From positions 1,302,061-1,366,060 of the forward strand of contig BDGG01000003.1 of the NCBI GenBank assembly GCA_001949185.1: a stretch of DNA of 64,000 bases, in the 5' to 3' direction. This DNA comes from Ramazzottius varieornatus. Its lineage: Eukaryota; Tardigrada; Eutardigrada; Parachela; Ramazzottiidae. Positions 14,640 to 25,530 of this stretch are shown here, piece after piece. The notes beneath the pieces are model-generated. The model worked only from the letters and a program-made list of their open reading frames with translations. It made no database searches and had not been told where the DNA came from. The position numbers and the translations under genes are program-made. Numbering within the stretch: the stretch's first letter is position 1; every line of letters begins with the position of its first letter.

Positions 14640-14862
14640 CAACCGCCTTGGCTGTTGTCCCGGTCATTGATTGTCTGATTAAGTGGCATTACCGATTTTG
14701 ATTTCANNNNNNNNNNNNNNNNNNNNNNNNNNNNNNNNNNNNNNNNNNNNNNNNNNACGAGGATCAAAGATCTTATCCGCTGATCTGGGCAGAAATGGTC
14801 TGAAAAAAGCTCACCGTTTGGAAAGTCTTGGGGTCTATGGTTGGTGAAACAGAGCTTACAAG
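14640..14862 (-). repeat. Dispersed repeat A, copy 3 (right arm, interrupted by gap)
   Basis: Minus-strand sequence from 14860 reads AAGCTCTGTTTCACCAACCA and from about 14706 reads TGAAATCAAAATCGGTAATG, matching the two ends of copy 2. The middle is replaced by the 50-N run. Confidence 0.7.
14707..14756. other. Assembly gap (50 N)
   Basis: Fifty undetermined bases lie inside the right arm of the repeat A inverted pair. The missing length is not known from the sequence. Confidence 0.95.
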
Positions 14863-15598
14863 CCAAGATAGATGTATCGGCGGCACAATTTCCTGGATGC
14901 CACTGTACAATTCGGGAACACGGGAACAATTGCTGTACGGTGGCGTACATTATTACAGTAGTCGGCTGAAGGCTTTTAAGCGACTGGACTGTATTGTAGA
15001 AGTGAGAATTATCACTGTACACGCACGACGAGAAATTATGGAACAATAAAAACGTTCCGGTACGGCGGTACGGGAGCCCGTACGTACGCGACCGATTTCC
15101 AGTAATACACCTTTCGACACTTTTCTACGGTCGCATCTCCATTCTGCCGCCCGCCTGTGCCATAATTTTCACTGTCCCATAATTTCTCATCGTGCGTGTA
15201 TGGAGCTCGAAAGCTGCAATGTAAAGTATGATACAAAAGGATGATATTGTACATGAAAATACGTTCGGGCATATTGCACCTACCCATGATCATATGCGTG
15301 CCGCGAGCGATTAAAAGCTTTCATCTCGATCAATTTCGACGGGATTTGATCTCTACACCGTATCATCTTTATCATCGTCCCAAGATGATCAGTCTTTGCA
15401 CTCAGCGTTAGTGCCTGCTACCTGCATCTCATAACTGGGTTGCGGTACTTAAGTTCGCGAACATCTAGTCGAGTTCCTTATAAGCAAGTAGTCGAAAGCG
15501 AGGGAAAACTCAACCTCAAGATTTTCCGAGTCTCGCATTAGCCACTCGAAGTGCCGGTGTACTGTAGTTTGCACTTTTCGGCTGTTTCACAACCGACC

Positions 15599-18073
15599 AT
15601 GGCGATGAATATGATGCACTTCCTCGAATTCTCGAACGGGTCTTCCCCCAACGACTCAACCAACCAAACCAGTAGGCTACATGGACATCCGCTTCATCCA
15701 TCACTCCGCTACTTCTACGTCACCTGTCTGGCTTTTGAAAGTGTCATCGGTACTCTAGGCAACATTCTGGTAGGATGTGATCAAAGTGCCGGTCTTGGCA
15801 GTTTATGAGACGACCATGCAGCCTATAGCTCGTTTCTGTCAGCAGGTTATAGCCACTGTGTGCAGTATGCCGTCTTTACGGACGACGGGGAACTACTTCA
15901 TCGTCAACTTGTCACTGGCCGACCTCCTTGTGACCATGGTCACTCAACCCTCCAGTATCCTCGGTATGAAATTTGTTCTGGCATAGCGCGACGTCCGTTG
16001 CTGATGTATACAGGCGTGTTTGGGGCAAATGACATACTGTGCATCGAGCAAAGTTGTGAATAACCATTAATGTCTTTTTCAGGAGCTTTGTTTGGGGAGG
16101 AGTGGTTCGATGCACGGCCAGTTGTCTGCTCCGGTAAGTAAGAGATTTCTAAATTGAAACTGTATACTGACGAAAAGAAGAATGTGCACGCGATTAATGA
16201 TGCAGTGCGAGGCAAAGCAAGCTTTCAAAAACGGGTGTCAACGAAAACTAAGTGGCTATCGCCAATCGAATTTGAGCGTTGGTTCATCTGAAATTTTAGT
16301 TCGTTGCAAGTAATTCTGTTGTCCTACACTGTACTACAGTAAATTTCTTAATTTCAACAGTTGTGGGAACTTTATGTGCAATGGGGTGCATAGCGTCAAC
16401 ATGGAACATCTGCATGATTTCCGTTAACAGGTGAGCCATGTATAGCCGTCCTATCTGTTGCACGGGCGCAACACTTCTTCGATAAACACCAAGGATCCTG
16501 CTCAAATGCAGTTCAAACGGCGGCAGTGACTTGGGCTAGGTCACCGCCATATTATATCAATTAATTACCGCGGCAAGTGTTAATTCACAGTTGCATCGCT
16601 AACGTGGCTAATTGTTTGAGTGTCGTACTCGCAGCGCAAACTACGTTCATGAGCTACTTTCTGGTTTGCCACAGTCCTTATCGCAAATCAAACTCTGATG
16701 ATTTGCGTTTAACTCACGCATACACGAACCGCACCACACTATCAATTATAAACTGGACTCCGAAAGCTGAAGCATATAGGGTGACGTTCTAAATTGTCCT
16801 GAAAGTAGGCGTAGGCTTACAGTCCTACTTCTGGGGCTCCGAGGAGCCCTGCTCACTTTGGGTCAGGTTATCCTTGCGCTGGTATCAAACTGAAGGCGTA
16901 TTTTTCTGATCAAGCAAACATCGGGATAGTAGGACTTAATAAGAGTCTGCAGCTACACCCACCACCGGCAATCAAAAACAACACAAAGCGATGACCTTCC
17001 TATTATAAAGCGGTTTTTCTCTGATTAATGTGACTTTTTGTCGCTCCTTCCTGCTTTCAGACAGTTCGCGTGCGTCAGCATGATTCGGGGAAGATGGAGG
17101 TGTGCTTTCGGTCAGCCAGGCATGCTAAATCCCAAGTGCACAGGGCCGATTCGTTCTCGGAATATCGGGCACCCGGCAGCCCGATCTAGCGCGAGAGGGT
17201 CGGAAGTTATTCTGCCGACTCACGCGTGCTGGAAACATCCGATCCAGAGTTTCTGGACACTAACTGATATGAATATGGTCTTTAACTTTGTGTGCTCTGA
17301 CCAGTTACCCTCCATACAGGTACATTCTCATCTGTCGTTACCACGTCTACAGTAAGATCTACACAAAGCGAAACACTATTCTACTCTGCCTGTCGGTCTG
17401 GATCCTCATCTACCTGATCGAGATGCCGAATCACATTGGCTGGGGCGACACCAGGTTCTCCGAGGTCTTCTTCGTCTGCACCTTCGCCAACCACGTTCAC
17501 TCCTTCGCCCTTTTCTACATCCTGGTGGGAGTCATGATTCCCGTCAGCGTCAGCTGCGCCGCCTACATCGGTATTTTCAAGCGAGTGCGCACCTCCAACC
17601 TGGTCCGTAACCGTATCCTGAATGCGGCTGAAGCTGGAAAGCCTCAAAAGGGACCTTCGAAAGACGCTAAAATGACCCTGGGGGAGTTCCATCGCAATGT
17701 TCGTGTGGCTCGAGTCCTCTTCCGCGTCTTCGTCATCTTCATAGTCATGTGGGTGCCGGTTGCCGTGCTGATCCTGATGGGGATGGGCAAGCAGGTGGAC
17801 TACGTATGGTACATCCTGACCGTGCTGCTGGCTCACGGAAACAGCTCGGTCAATTGCGTGGTCTATGCCTTGTCCCTGGATCACTTCCGAGAAGGTTATG
17901 CAACACTTTTGCACATTAATGTTAGTCACAAGATGAAGCGGAACACTGTGAGTCTGGTAGATTCCACCACACGCCCGCGAGGTTGCGTAAGCACTGTGTC
18001 CGGACAAATTGCGCCTGCGGGACTGAAGGTTGTTCGGGCACTGAATCAACCTTCAAGACCAGAGCCTAACTGA
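15599..18073 (+). CDS. Melatonin-receptor-like class A G-protein-coupled receptor
   Basis: A seven-helix plasma-membrane receptor with unknown ligand. Five exons join in frame: 15599-15769, 15846-15963, 16083-16133, 16361-16430 and 17320-18073, giving 387 aa. The N-terminus has N-glycosylation sites (NGS, NDS, NQT). Helix 1 contains GTLGNIL and helix 2 NYFIVNLSLADLLV. The helix 3 Cys is in RPVVCS and the extracellular-loop Cys in FFVCTF. The helix 3 end is ISVNRYILICRYHVYSKIYT. The D/ERY motif is therefore NRY, followed by a basic-Tyr loop as in melatonin receptors (NRYCYIC...YDKLY). Helix 6 has MWVP in place of CWxP, and helix 7 has NSSVNCVVYA in place of NPxxY (melatonin receptors have NAxxY). 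The family call rests on these motifs. An orphan receptor of the same broad group is the alternative. The ATG at 15599 is the first in frame with helix 1. Confidence 0.82.
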
Positions 18074-18435
18074 CCCTGCTTTTATTACCCTCTGACGTGT
18101 CTTGTATGCTTGACAACAAGATATAGTGTGTTGGGAAGGAGTATTCTCTTTGATCTTTGCAATAGATTCTTTCACAGGATTCCATCGCGAAAAACCGACA
18201 GTTTATCGTAGACTAGCTAGGAGCTTATATATTTATCTCCCGTTTAGTATTCCTTACTGTTTAGTCGAGAAAGATTCTACTTGGTTCAATACCGATTATC
18301 TTCCATGCCACAGACGTATGATTTCTTTTGAACTGGTATTGGTTCGTTGTTACACACCTGCGTCAGTGAACTATTGACGTCTACTATCCCACCTTTCTGT
18401 TCGACTGCCATCTCCTCACAACGTCCGTTTTAAGC

Positions 18436-18981
18436 ATGCCAGAAACCATTGAGCTAAAATTCGAGCGGGTGATTCGGCGTTGTAAGAACGAAAAGACGGG
18501 TGACGTTACGGTGACTGTAGGCGAAGACACAGACCATAATGATCCAGCCCTCAACTTTCGACCGACTAATGCCGTCATCATACCTCTGGACGCCAGTGCA
18601 AAGGAATGGCCCAAAGGGGAAGTACCACCGGCACCCGAGCTGGCAACAAACGGCCACGGTTCGTGGTGGGAACGCAAGCTAAGGATCAGCAAGGTGGCGC
18701 CAGCTCCGGCAGAAGCAGCCAAAGGCGACGGCACGAAACCTATCACCGAACAACCAAAGAGCTCCACAATAAAGATCCACGATAAGCTCTCTGTCGCTGT
18801 GACAGCACTTGATGCAAACGCCACACCCGCTGCATCTGCCGCCCCGGCTATAACTGCCCCACCCGCCACGCCAGTCGCAACTGCTGCACCGGCAGTAACC
18901 TCCGCATCAGTTACATCTACGTCACCAGCCGTGACCACCACCCCCACCACGACAGTTACACCAGCCAAGCCGGCAAAGTAA
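18436..18981 (+). CDS. Hypothetical Ala/Pro/Thr-rich protein
   Basis: A single open frame of 181 aa begins MPETIELKFERVIRRCKNEK and ends TPAKPAK-stop. The N-terminal 100 residues look like an ordinary mixed, charged protein. The last 60 residues are almost only Ala, Pro, Thr, Ser and Val and should be disordered, possibly an O-glycosylated or linker-like tail. I see no signal peptide, membrane helix or known domain. It lies 360 bp downstream of the receptor gene on the same strand and could be an independent single-exon gene or a last exon. The opposite strand is also open over the same span (a low-complexity Ala/Val/Gly frame), which is the expected shadow of the repetitive tail. Confidence 0.5.
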   Translation: MPETIELKFERVIRRCKNEKTGDVTVTVGEDTDHNDPALNFRPTNAVIIPLDASAKEWPKGEVPPAPELATNGHGSWWERKLRISKVAPAPAEAAKGDGTKPITEQPKSSTIKIHDKLSVAVTALDANATPAASAAPAITAPPATPVATAAPAVTSASVTSTSPAVTTTPTTTVTPAKPAK

Positions 18982-19397
18982 AACGATATAGAGCATGTTC
19001 GCTTCCCTGTTCATTGTTGCTGGTGCCGGGATGGCACCGTTTTGAAGCAGCAAGCTCGGTAGTCCTGGTTGTCTGATACAGTGCGCGGCGTGAGTGTGTT
19101 CTGCGGGAAACCGAAGGCATCTGTCCTGTGCTCTAAATGAGCTACGACCTTCGAATTTTGTATGCAGAACCAAGCAGACATCCTGCGCGTCTTCTATTGT
19201 TGTTTGTGATGCATTGGTTGACAGATATCGAAGTTTACATTCAAAAATGAATTGCTTGAAATTTCTAAAAACAATCCGAAGCTTGCATTGACAGAAACAA
19301 TACAGTGTATATCTGTGAAAGCCACTGAAAGCCAAGCTAAACCACGAATTCGAAAAGTAACCGGTACGCCGCGAAACCCTGAAAAATATTATGCTCA
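18982..19397. other. Spacer between convergent ORFs
   Basis: The spacer lies between the stops of the Ala/Pro/Thr-rich ORF (+) and the Gly-Arg-rich gene (-). It should hold both 3' ends. No other feature was seen. Confidence 0.5.
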
Positions 19398-20166
19398 TTA
19401 GTAGTTGTTGTCGTTGAACATGGCGCGCTTCCACCATGGCATACGACGGAAAGACTTCATGGGTCCGTTGTCAGCTCCTTCCATCATATTCTCCGAGGCG
19501 TCTCCACTTCCCCATTGTACCATGTCGAACGGTCGACGTCCGCTGGGGCCATCTTGTCCTCCTCGTCCACCAGGTCCGAATGGTCGTTGTCGCTCGTCAT
19601 CATCACCACTACGACCTCCCTGTCCTCCCCGTCCGCCTCGTCCACCACGGCCTCCGCCGTTCATGCGAAACCATCTCATGATGCATCGGATCAGGCTCTT
19701 CAGTGGGTTGTGCCATTGACCATCCTCCCCACGTCCACCACGGCCTCCGCGACCTGTGAGAAAAGTACAAAATAAACATTTTCCTTTCCATCGCGCAGGA
19801 CCCTCATCAGGTTTAGGATGAGTAATTTGTACCTCCTCGTCCACCGGGTCCAAATGGGCGACGTCGTTCGTCTTGCACATCACCTTGGTCATCATCTCCA
19901 CCCCAACCGCCTCGACCTCCTCTGCCATCAGGTCCACGGCTCAGGTCTCCGTCCTCCTGGTCATCGTCATCGTCGTCTTGGTCGTCGTCATCATCCTGCA
20001 TGAATCCACGGCGCATGAACCAGGAAGGTCTGCGTTCATCTTCCTCGCCACGGAAAGCTTTCAAGGAGCGTCTTCCTTCGTTCTCCTTGCCCTCTCCCCA
20101 AGGCCGTGCCTGGATTACGGAAAGAAAAACGCAGAGAGCGAGAGCAAGAAGAATTCTTCCGAACAT
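19398..20166 (-). CDS. Secreted Gly/Arg-rich protein with acidic patch
   Basis: Two exons (20166-19833 and 19753-19398, phase-1 intron of 79 bp) give 229 aa. A clear signal peptide, MFGRILLALALCVFLSVIQA, is followed by mature sequence starting RPWGEGKENEGRR. Residues of about 58-74 are almost wholly Asp/Gln/Glu. The rest is Gly-Arg-Gly-Gly repeats, with a unit RRPFGPGGRGG present twice (about residues 102 and 185), and basic Trp/Met-rich segments (RCIMRWFRMN, RMPWWKRAM). There are almost no cysteines. The product is predicted to be disordered and strongly charged, with alternating polycation and polyanion blocks. Function is unknown. Matrix, cuticle, antimicrobial or coacervating secreted roles are guesses. 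A TATA box lies about 80 bp upstream of the ATG. Confidence 0.75.
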
Positions 20167-20241
20167 TCTCAGTGCCGTCTAAGTGAAACTTTCCGGTCGA
20201 ACGTTGGAAAGAAGCTAATGCTAAAGACGGTTTCACAGGTG

Positions 20242-20249
20242 TTTTATAC
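20242..20249 (-). promoter_or_regulatory. TATA box of the Gly/Arg-rich protein gene
   Basis: The minus strand reads GGTATAAAACACC about 80 bp upstream of the ATG at 20166. That predicts a transcription start near 20215 and a 5' UTR of about 50 nt. Position and sequence fit a core promoter. No experiment is implied. Confidence 0.5.
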
Positions 20250-21070
20250 CTGTATACTGGGTAAGTTTAACAGTGGGAGTTTCACGAAGGAAAGGCGTCG
20301 CGGAGATATCGAAAACTTGATATGAACTTTTGCGAAGTTCATATTGATGAATTGAAAGACTTTTTATGTTTGCTGTTCTGCTTCACCACCAAGCTTAGTC
20401 GACACGTTCCGGAAAGACAAACAAGAACCTAGCAGGAACCAAGATCAATGCAATAGGATGTGCCTCAAAGGCGAAGCTCCGCAGCGCGCCGTCAGCTGTT
20501 TTTCCACATCGCGCAGCGCACTGCGGCAATGGGCTCCTGACCAACATTGTCGCTCATCCGATAACAATTTCAGGAACTAGCGGCGGCGCACAGCTTTCAC
20601 GGCTTCATAATGACTTGCGAACATCCAGAAGAAAATAAGAAAAAGAAAATACTCCGTAGAGATTTTTAGTGCAATTCATGCTAACCTGACGGCTCGGAAC
20701 CGCTAGACATTTGAATTTCTAAGTGCCAGAATTAACGAAAATTGTATGGGCCACTACTGGATCTGCTTCATTCTCTACAATAGAGTAGCATTCCTTCGGG
20801 CTCTTTTATGCATCACTGGAACATGAGCACTATGCTGTAAAGAAATTTTCTCTATCGTTGACGGCACGACGAAAGCTGGCGAGTCTCCATCTTTGTCAGT
20901 AGCAGCCGAACTAATATCGGACTTCACCGTTACCGTCACAGGTCAGTTCACGTTAGTACTGACGTTTCCTCCGTTCAGAGCAAGGTCCATCCAAAGCCCT
21001 AAAGATCTGCCGGCGTTGATTCGATCGTCGTCGCTTGTCTGTACTGTGTAGTCGCTTAAGATAATTGTAG

Positions 21071-21273
21071 CTATTGGTTCAGGACCGGAGGGAGAACGGT
21101 CTGCTGAAGCGCTGTTGCGCCGACTAGCGATAGGTAAATCTTGCTGGAGGGAGAGCTCCCCTCAGAAGGATTCCCGCAGGAGGACCCAAATGGAGACCCA
21201 CGAAACCTAGGTCGAGCTATAGCGGCCAAGGATATCGGTGCGATGAGGAGCGAGAGGAAACAGACGAGGACCA
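21071..21273 (-). CDS. Candidate small secreted peptide (start unresolved)
   Basis: The minus-strand frame encodes VLVCFLSLLIAPISLAAIA, a strong signal-peptide-like hydrophobic run. RPRFRGSPFGSSCGNPSEGS and about 25 further residues follow. There is no in-frame ATG, because a TGA directly precedes the frame. Sequence just before it reads GTGTGAG-TGG, so the start codon could be completed by an upstream exon across an intron, but the acceptor is poor. The mature start (ARPRF) resembles that of the neighbouring Gly/Arg-rich secreted protein (ARPWG). It could be a pseudogene or chance. Confidence 0.25.
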
Positions 21274-21924
21274 CTCACACGAGCAGCACACGCGCGCCGA
21301 ATGAAACAAGCCTACATCTATCAGACACAACTTTGTTCTACAGAGAGCGGTAGATAGTCGATGGCTATCTGTACCCAGAGGTGGCGCAAATATTCAATGG
21401 TTATATATGTGCACCATCCAGCCAAAAGGGGAGTGCAAATATCCACTCCGTCAGCTACTCGTACATCAAACCATTTTGACAAATAGCTTCTACCGCAATG
21501 TCATGCATTTTGTCCACTGTATCGTAAAACCATCTGCTTTCTCTATTCTGGGGGAGAACTTTAGATAGAAAAAAGAAGTATTGTCTTAGTCTATCTAATT
21601 TTTCATGTTGCCTACCGATCATCGGAGTGAATTTTCTACGCCTCTGATTTCAGACCGGATTTTTTGACCGAATTACTGGCAAAATGGTTGTAGGTATATG
21701 GATGGATTCAAAGGATTGTCTCGAAAGAGCGGAAATACTGCAGAAAATTTCGAATCGTGAGCGGCACTAAAACGAAGTCATGATTACTGCCTGGTAACTG
21801 AGGAAAAAAATCTTTCTGCCCGGCATAACGATAGTCGCAGACCGGGTCTCTCTGGAACAGGAAAGAATGATGAAAAAGAATGATTGCCATCTCTTGAACA
21901 AGATTATTCGGTCGACTCAAAGTA

Positions 21925-22373
21925 CACAAACGATGGGATATTATGGGCCAGTAAAAATTACGGACCAGGCCCTTTCGCTACGGCGCCACGGGCAGATCAT
22001 TCTTGTTACAAGTAAAAACCAACATCGAAGGCTGGACTGCTGTGCGTACGTGCCGGATACTGGGCCGAAGAGCTAAAGCTTGTCATATTTATTATAGCAG
22101 TTAGATCTCCATATTACCGGAACACGCATACCTTCAACAGTTCAAGCTGGTCCAAGGCTTCTCCGGGAGAAAGTCGACAGCAGCGTTGAAGCGTTAGAGT
22201 AAAACAGATGATCAGCTGATGGCCACTGTCCATGACAATTTTCCACGGTTGGATTTTAATACGTTACGTCATTTGTCCGATTTCTGTTCCTGACTACCAT
22301 GCAAATTGTAAATATGCCGTCTTTTGCGGCTGGCCCGTAAGTTTTACTGGCCTATAATATCCCGTCGTTCGTG
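21925..22373. mobile_element. 449-bp TA-flanked inverted-repeat element (MITE)
   Basis: Ends of about 45-48 bp beginning CACAAACGATGGGATATTAT (left) pair with the right end at about 22326-22373 with a few mismatches. TA lies directly outside both ends (21923-21924 and 22374-22375), the target duplication of Tc1/mariner-type elements. The inside has no coding capacity, so this is a non-autonomous element. Confidence 0.75.
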
Positions 22374-24098
22374 TACTGTTACAAGTTAGCTCTAGAGTGC
22401 ACATTCGACAAAACACATCCGCAAAACTACAGGAGGTGGAGCTGGAACTCTCCTTCACAGACCAGGAAGAAGAGACATGATAGCAAGAGATTATCATCAT
22501 GTCGAAAAACTAGAGTACCCCCAACGAGGAAGATCAATTTTTCCAGAGGGGCTGCAAAAAACAGCTGCGGAAAGTTTATCTTTTCTCATTCCCCATTCTC
22601 CTACAGTGAAGGCGATGAACTCGCTGCCGAGAAAAAATGACTAAGGTAAATTGCTGGTATGGGTGGTGGATAACCTGATCGGAAATTTCGGGGTTTTTGA
22701 CACGAAATTTTTTTGAACATTCTGTTTAGAGGAGTAACATGCCATACTTCTGGAACTGATACACGCCCAGGTAGCAGACATACGATGGTCTCGCGCAATG
22801 TACGCTTGAGTGATGCCGCATGTTGGCATTGGGTTTTATTGTTTTATAGGATAAACGCTCGGCAAAGAAGATCAGGATCTACAAGCTGCGCATCATTCGC
22901 TGGTGAGTACTGCAGCTCGGCACGAGCTGTATCCCCGAAGCCGGACCACCATGTCGAGCTCGGTGACTCCTTAATCAAACATAGTGACTCGGTGCACAGC
23001 CTGCCACTGCCTTTTCTACGTGCACGTAGCCTCGACCTTAATTAAAAGAATGGAATCTTCATCCGTGGTATTCCATGTTCTCCAAACCTTCCACGTAACC
23101 CGAGCCTCAGTTTTTGACGGTACTCGACTACTAGTACAGACTATCCTGCTTGCGATGGCATTTGACGATCAAGTGAAAAGCACATTTGCAGACGTTCATG
23201 CTGATACTCACCTTCGCAACTCTCTCCCTCGAGATCATGGACCGTTAGTACCTTACAGACCAGTGTTAACATCTTAAGCACTACGCGATTTCGGCCTTTC
23301 AGAATACGAGGTGGGAAAGTCACTTTCGGCTGTTTTTACTGGCCGAAACCGGGGGCGTAACCAGATTAAATCAATCACCGCCACTGTCTGTCGGCTGTTA
23401 GTTGCAGTTTTGAGAAAATCGGATTCCCCAGGCAAACGGCAAGACACGTGAAGCAAAAGTTAAACTGGAATCTCGCCACGCACATATTAGTGGGCGCCAG
23501 GAAAGTGAGTTTCCAGCCCCCTGCTCAACGTGTCAACTCTAGCCGATCCCTTTTGTTCTACATGACGACTTATAATTCTTCTTAGTCTCCTGATCACCTG
23601 TTCCGCGGAGACATGCGACTAGGGAGCTCTTCTAAGTAGACATCTGTCGGCCTCACGTCTCTGCACGCCTGTTACGAACGATATCTGCCGTCACCTGGTG
23701 CTTCGAGGACAATTCGATAATGATCCTCGGTATATCTTACACAAAGGCCCGGCTTTCTCCAACATCGCGGACCTCACCCAAGCGTTCAGTCTGCTGATTA
23801 GGCTTTCTGCCGTTACAGTGCGAGTATCAGTTGAAGTTTGCTGTTCACCGAACTGTAATTATAAAATGCTGAATAAACGGTAAATAGGTCCAACCAAACG
23901 GAACTTCACGTGGGTGGAACGGCGCATCAAAATTATAATATTAAACCTATGTCATAAATTAGTCAGAAGTCGATCAAAGTAAGCAGAAGTTGTTCAATCG
24001 TCTTCCGAAACGTAGTTTTTTTTTCTAATGTCTTACATCCATCTTAGTCGATTAGTTCCGGAGCTTTCCTTTTAGTCTTTGGGTTTACACTTATTACT

Positions 24099-25388
24099 AT
24101 GGATACGCGACCATACTTCCTCCACTTAATTTTTCTGGGTAAATGAGAGTGATTGAAGCTATCTAGGCTTCATGCTGTATATCCCGTTACCTTACTTGGA
24201 GAAGATATAATTATCACTGGGATTATTTCCAAAACTTAGTATTTCGTTTGTAGGTTTGGTAACCCTGCACGGCACAAATGGTCAGTTCCCGGCGTACTTC
24301 TTCTCGCAAAGCGCCAGTAACTCCCCTCCCAACTGCGTATGCCGACAAGGCGGTACAGTGAACAATCCGAATCAAATTTCGAACGGAAACGTTAACAACC
24401 AACAACCAAACAACCAGTTCCCTAATGGTCAATTTTCAAATAATCAGTTTCCCAATGGGCAGTTCCCGTACAGCCAGTTTCCGAATGGACAGTTTCCCAG
24501 CGGTATCAACCCTCTTCCCATAAACGACTTTCCGAACGGCAGGTTGCCAGAAATCAGTGCCAACCAACCAGGCTTCAACCTGCCCGGAGGGTCCGACCGT
24601 CGACCTGGCCGACGCCACTTCTCTCCTACCGGTTTTCCCTCTTCCTTGCGAATTTGCGGATCCGACGGCATGACGTATTCCGACGTCTGTCTTATCATCA
24701 ATGCCCAGTACAGTAATCCGAGTAAGTCGTATCGAATTTTGAACACAAGATACACACCATCTGTGTTATTCAGCTGGATGCATCGACCTTCATGCAGCAG
24801 CTGTAGAAAAGTGGTATTAATATCAATAGCTCACCACTTAACCACCGGAATTGAAGGCTTTCCGAATTTCAAATGCTCTTGTTGCTGTTGTTGGAGACCT
24901 GATCGACTTCGTATTCTTTTCTGTTAGGTCTTGGCGGTCGACCTTGCGACTTGCAGTCCGCCGTCCAGATTGCCCAGCAGGCTCAAAACACTAATGGCAA
25001 CACCCTCACTACGCCTGTCTGCATGAACGATGGTTCGAATGCGCAATCCGCCACAGCTGCCCTTCAACTCATGCTGAATAATCCTCGTAAGCCAGTAGAC
25101 GACACCTGAGCTTTCATGGTTTCTTGCAAAAGTGCTATTTTTGATGCATCCTTGAGACGCCCACCGTCTGACTTACGTGAATATTCTTCATCAGGTTTGG
25201 GTATTCGATGCCAAGGTTCCTGTCCCTGCACGCTATCGTGTCCGCCCACAGTCGGCAACACCCAAGTCACATCTCACCACGGCGACTGCTTCAACCACTG
25301 GAGCTTCTATCAAGGCAGTCGCCGACCTCAGCAGAGCCAGAATAGTGGGCGGCCAGGCCATGGAAGGCCCTTCCGCGGTCAAGGATAA
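24099..25388 (+). CDS. Secreted Asn-rich protein with Kazal-like Cys modules
   Basis: Four exons (24099-24138, 24254-24721, 24928-25086, 25195-25388) give 286 aa, and all three introns are phase 1. A signal peptide begins MDTRPYFLHLIFLGLVTLHG. Residues of about 45-110 are an Asn/Gln/Phe-rich run built on the pentad QFPNG (QFPNGQFSNNQFPNGQFPYS and onward). Then come Cys modules. One contains ICGSDGMTYSDVCLIINAQY, a Kazal-type core (CGSDGxTYxxxC), ending SNP-SLGGRPC. The next contains VCMNDGSNAQSATAALQLML, ending NNP-RLGIRC. The tail is CPCTLSCPPTV and a basic Gly/Gln-rich end. Kazal domains inhibit serine proteases, but these copies are degenerate (few Cys), so inhibition is uncertain. An extracellular structural role is equally possible. 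Confidence 0.8.
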
Positions 25389-25530
25389 ATCTTCCCTTTC
25401 GTAATGCGGAAAATTTCTGGTTGTATCAACAGACGCAATCCATGAGAGCAACAGAAAGAAAATCAGTGTAACTGTCATGTTAACATTTTCATCACTTATC
25501 ACAGAAAATATATCAAAAGACATAGCCTGT

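Larger units (their letters stand above)
20250..24098. other. Intergenic stretch
   Basis: It holds the candidate secreted peptide at 21071-21273 and the inverted-repeat element at 21925-22373. Nothing else could be supported. Part of it should be upstream sequence for the Kazal-like gene, which starts at 24099. Confidence 0.5.

Noticed and set aside
18384-18968. 194-codon minus-strand frame opposite the Ala/Pro/Thr-rich ORF
   Set aside because: It is low-complexity Val/Ala/Gly sequence produced by the complementary strand of a repetitive coding tail. The plus frame has a better start and composition.
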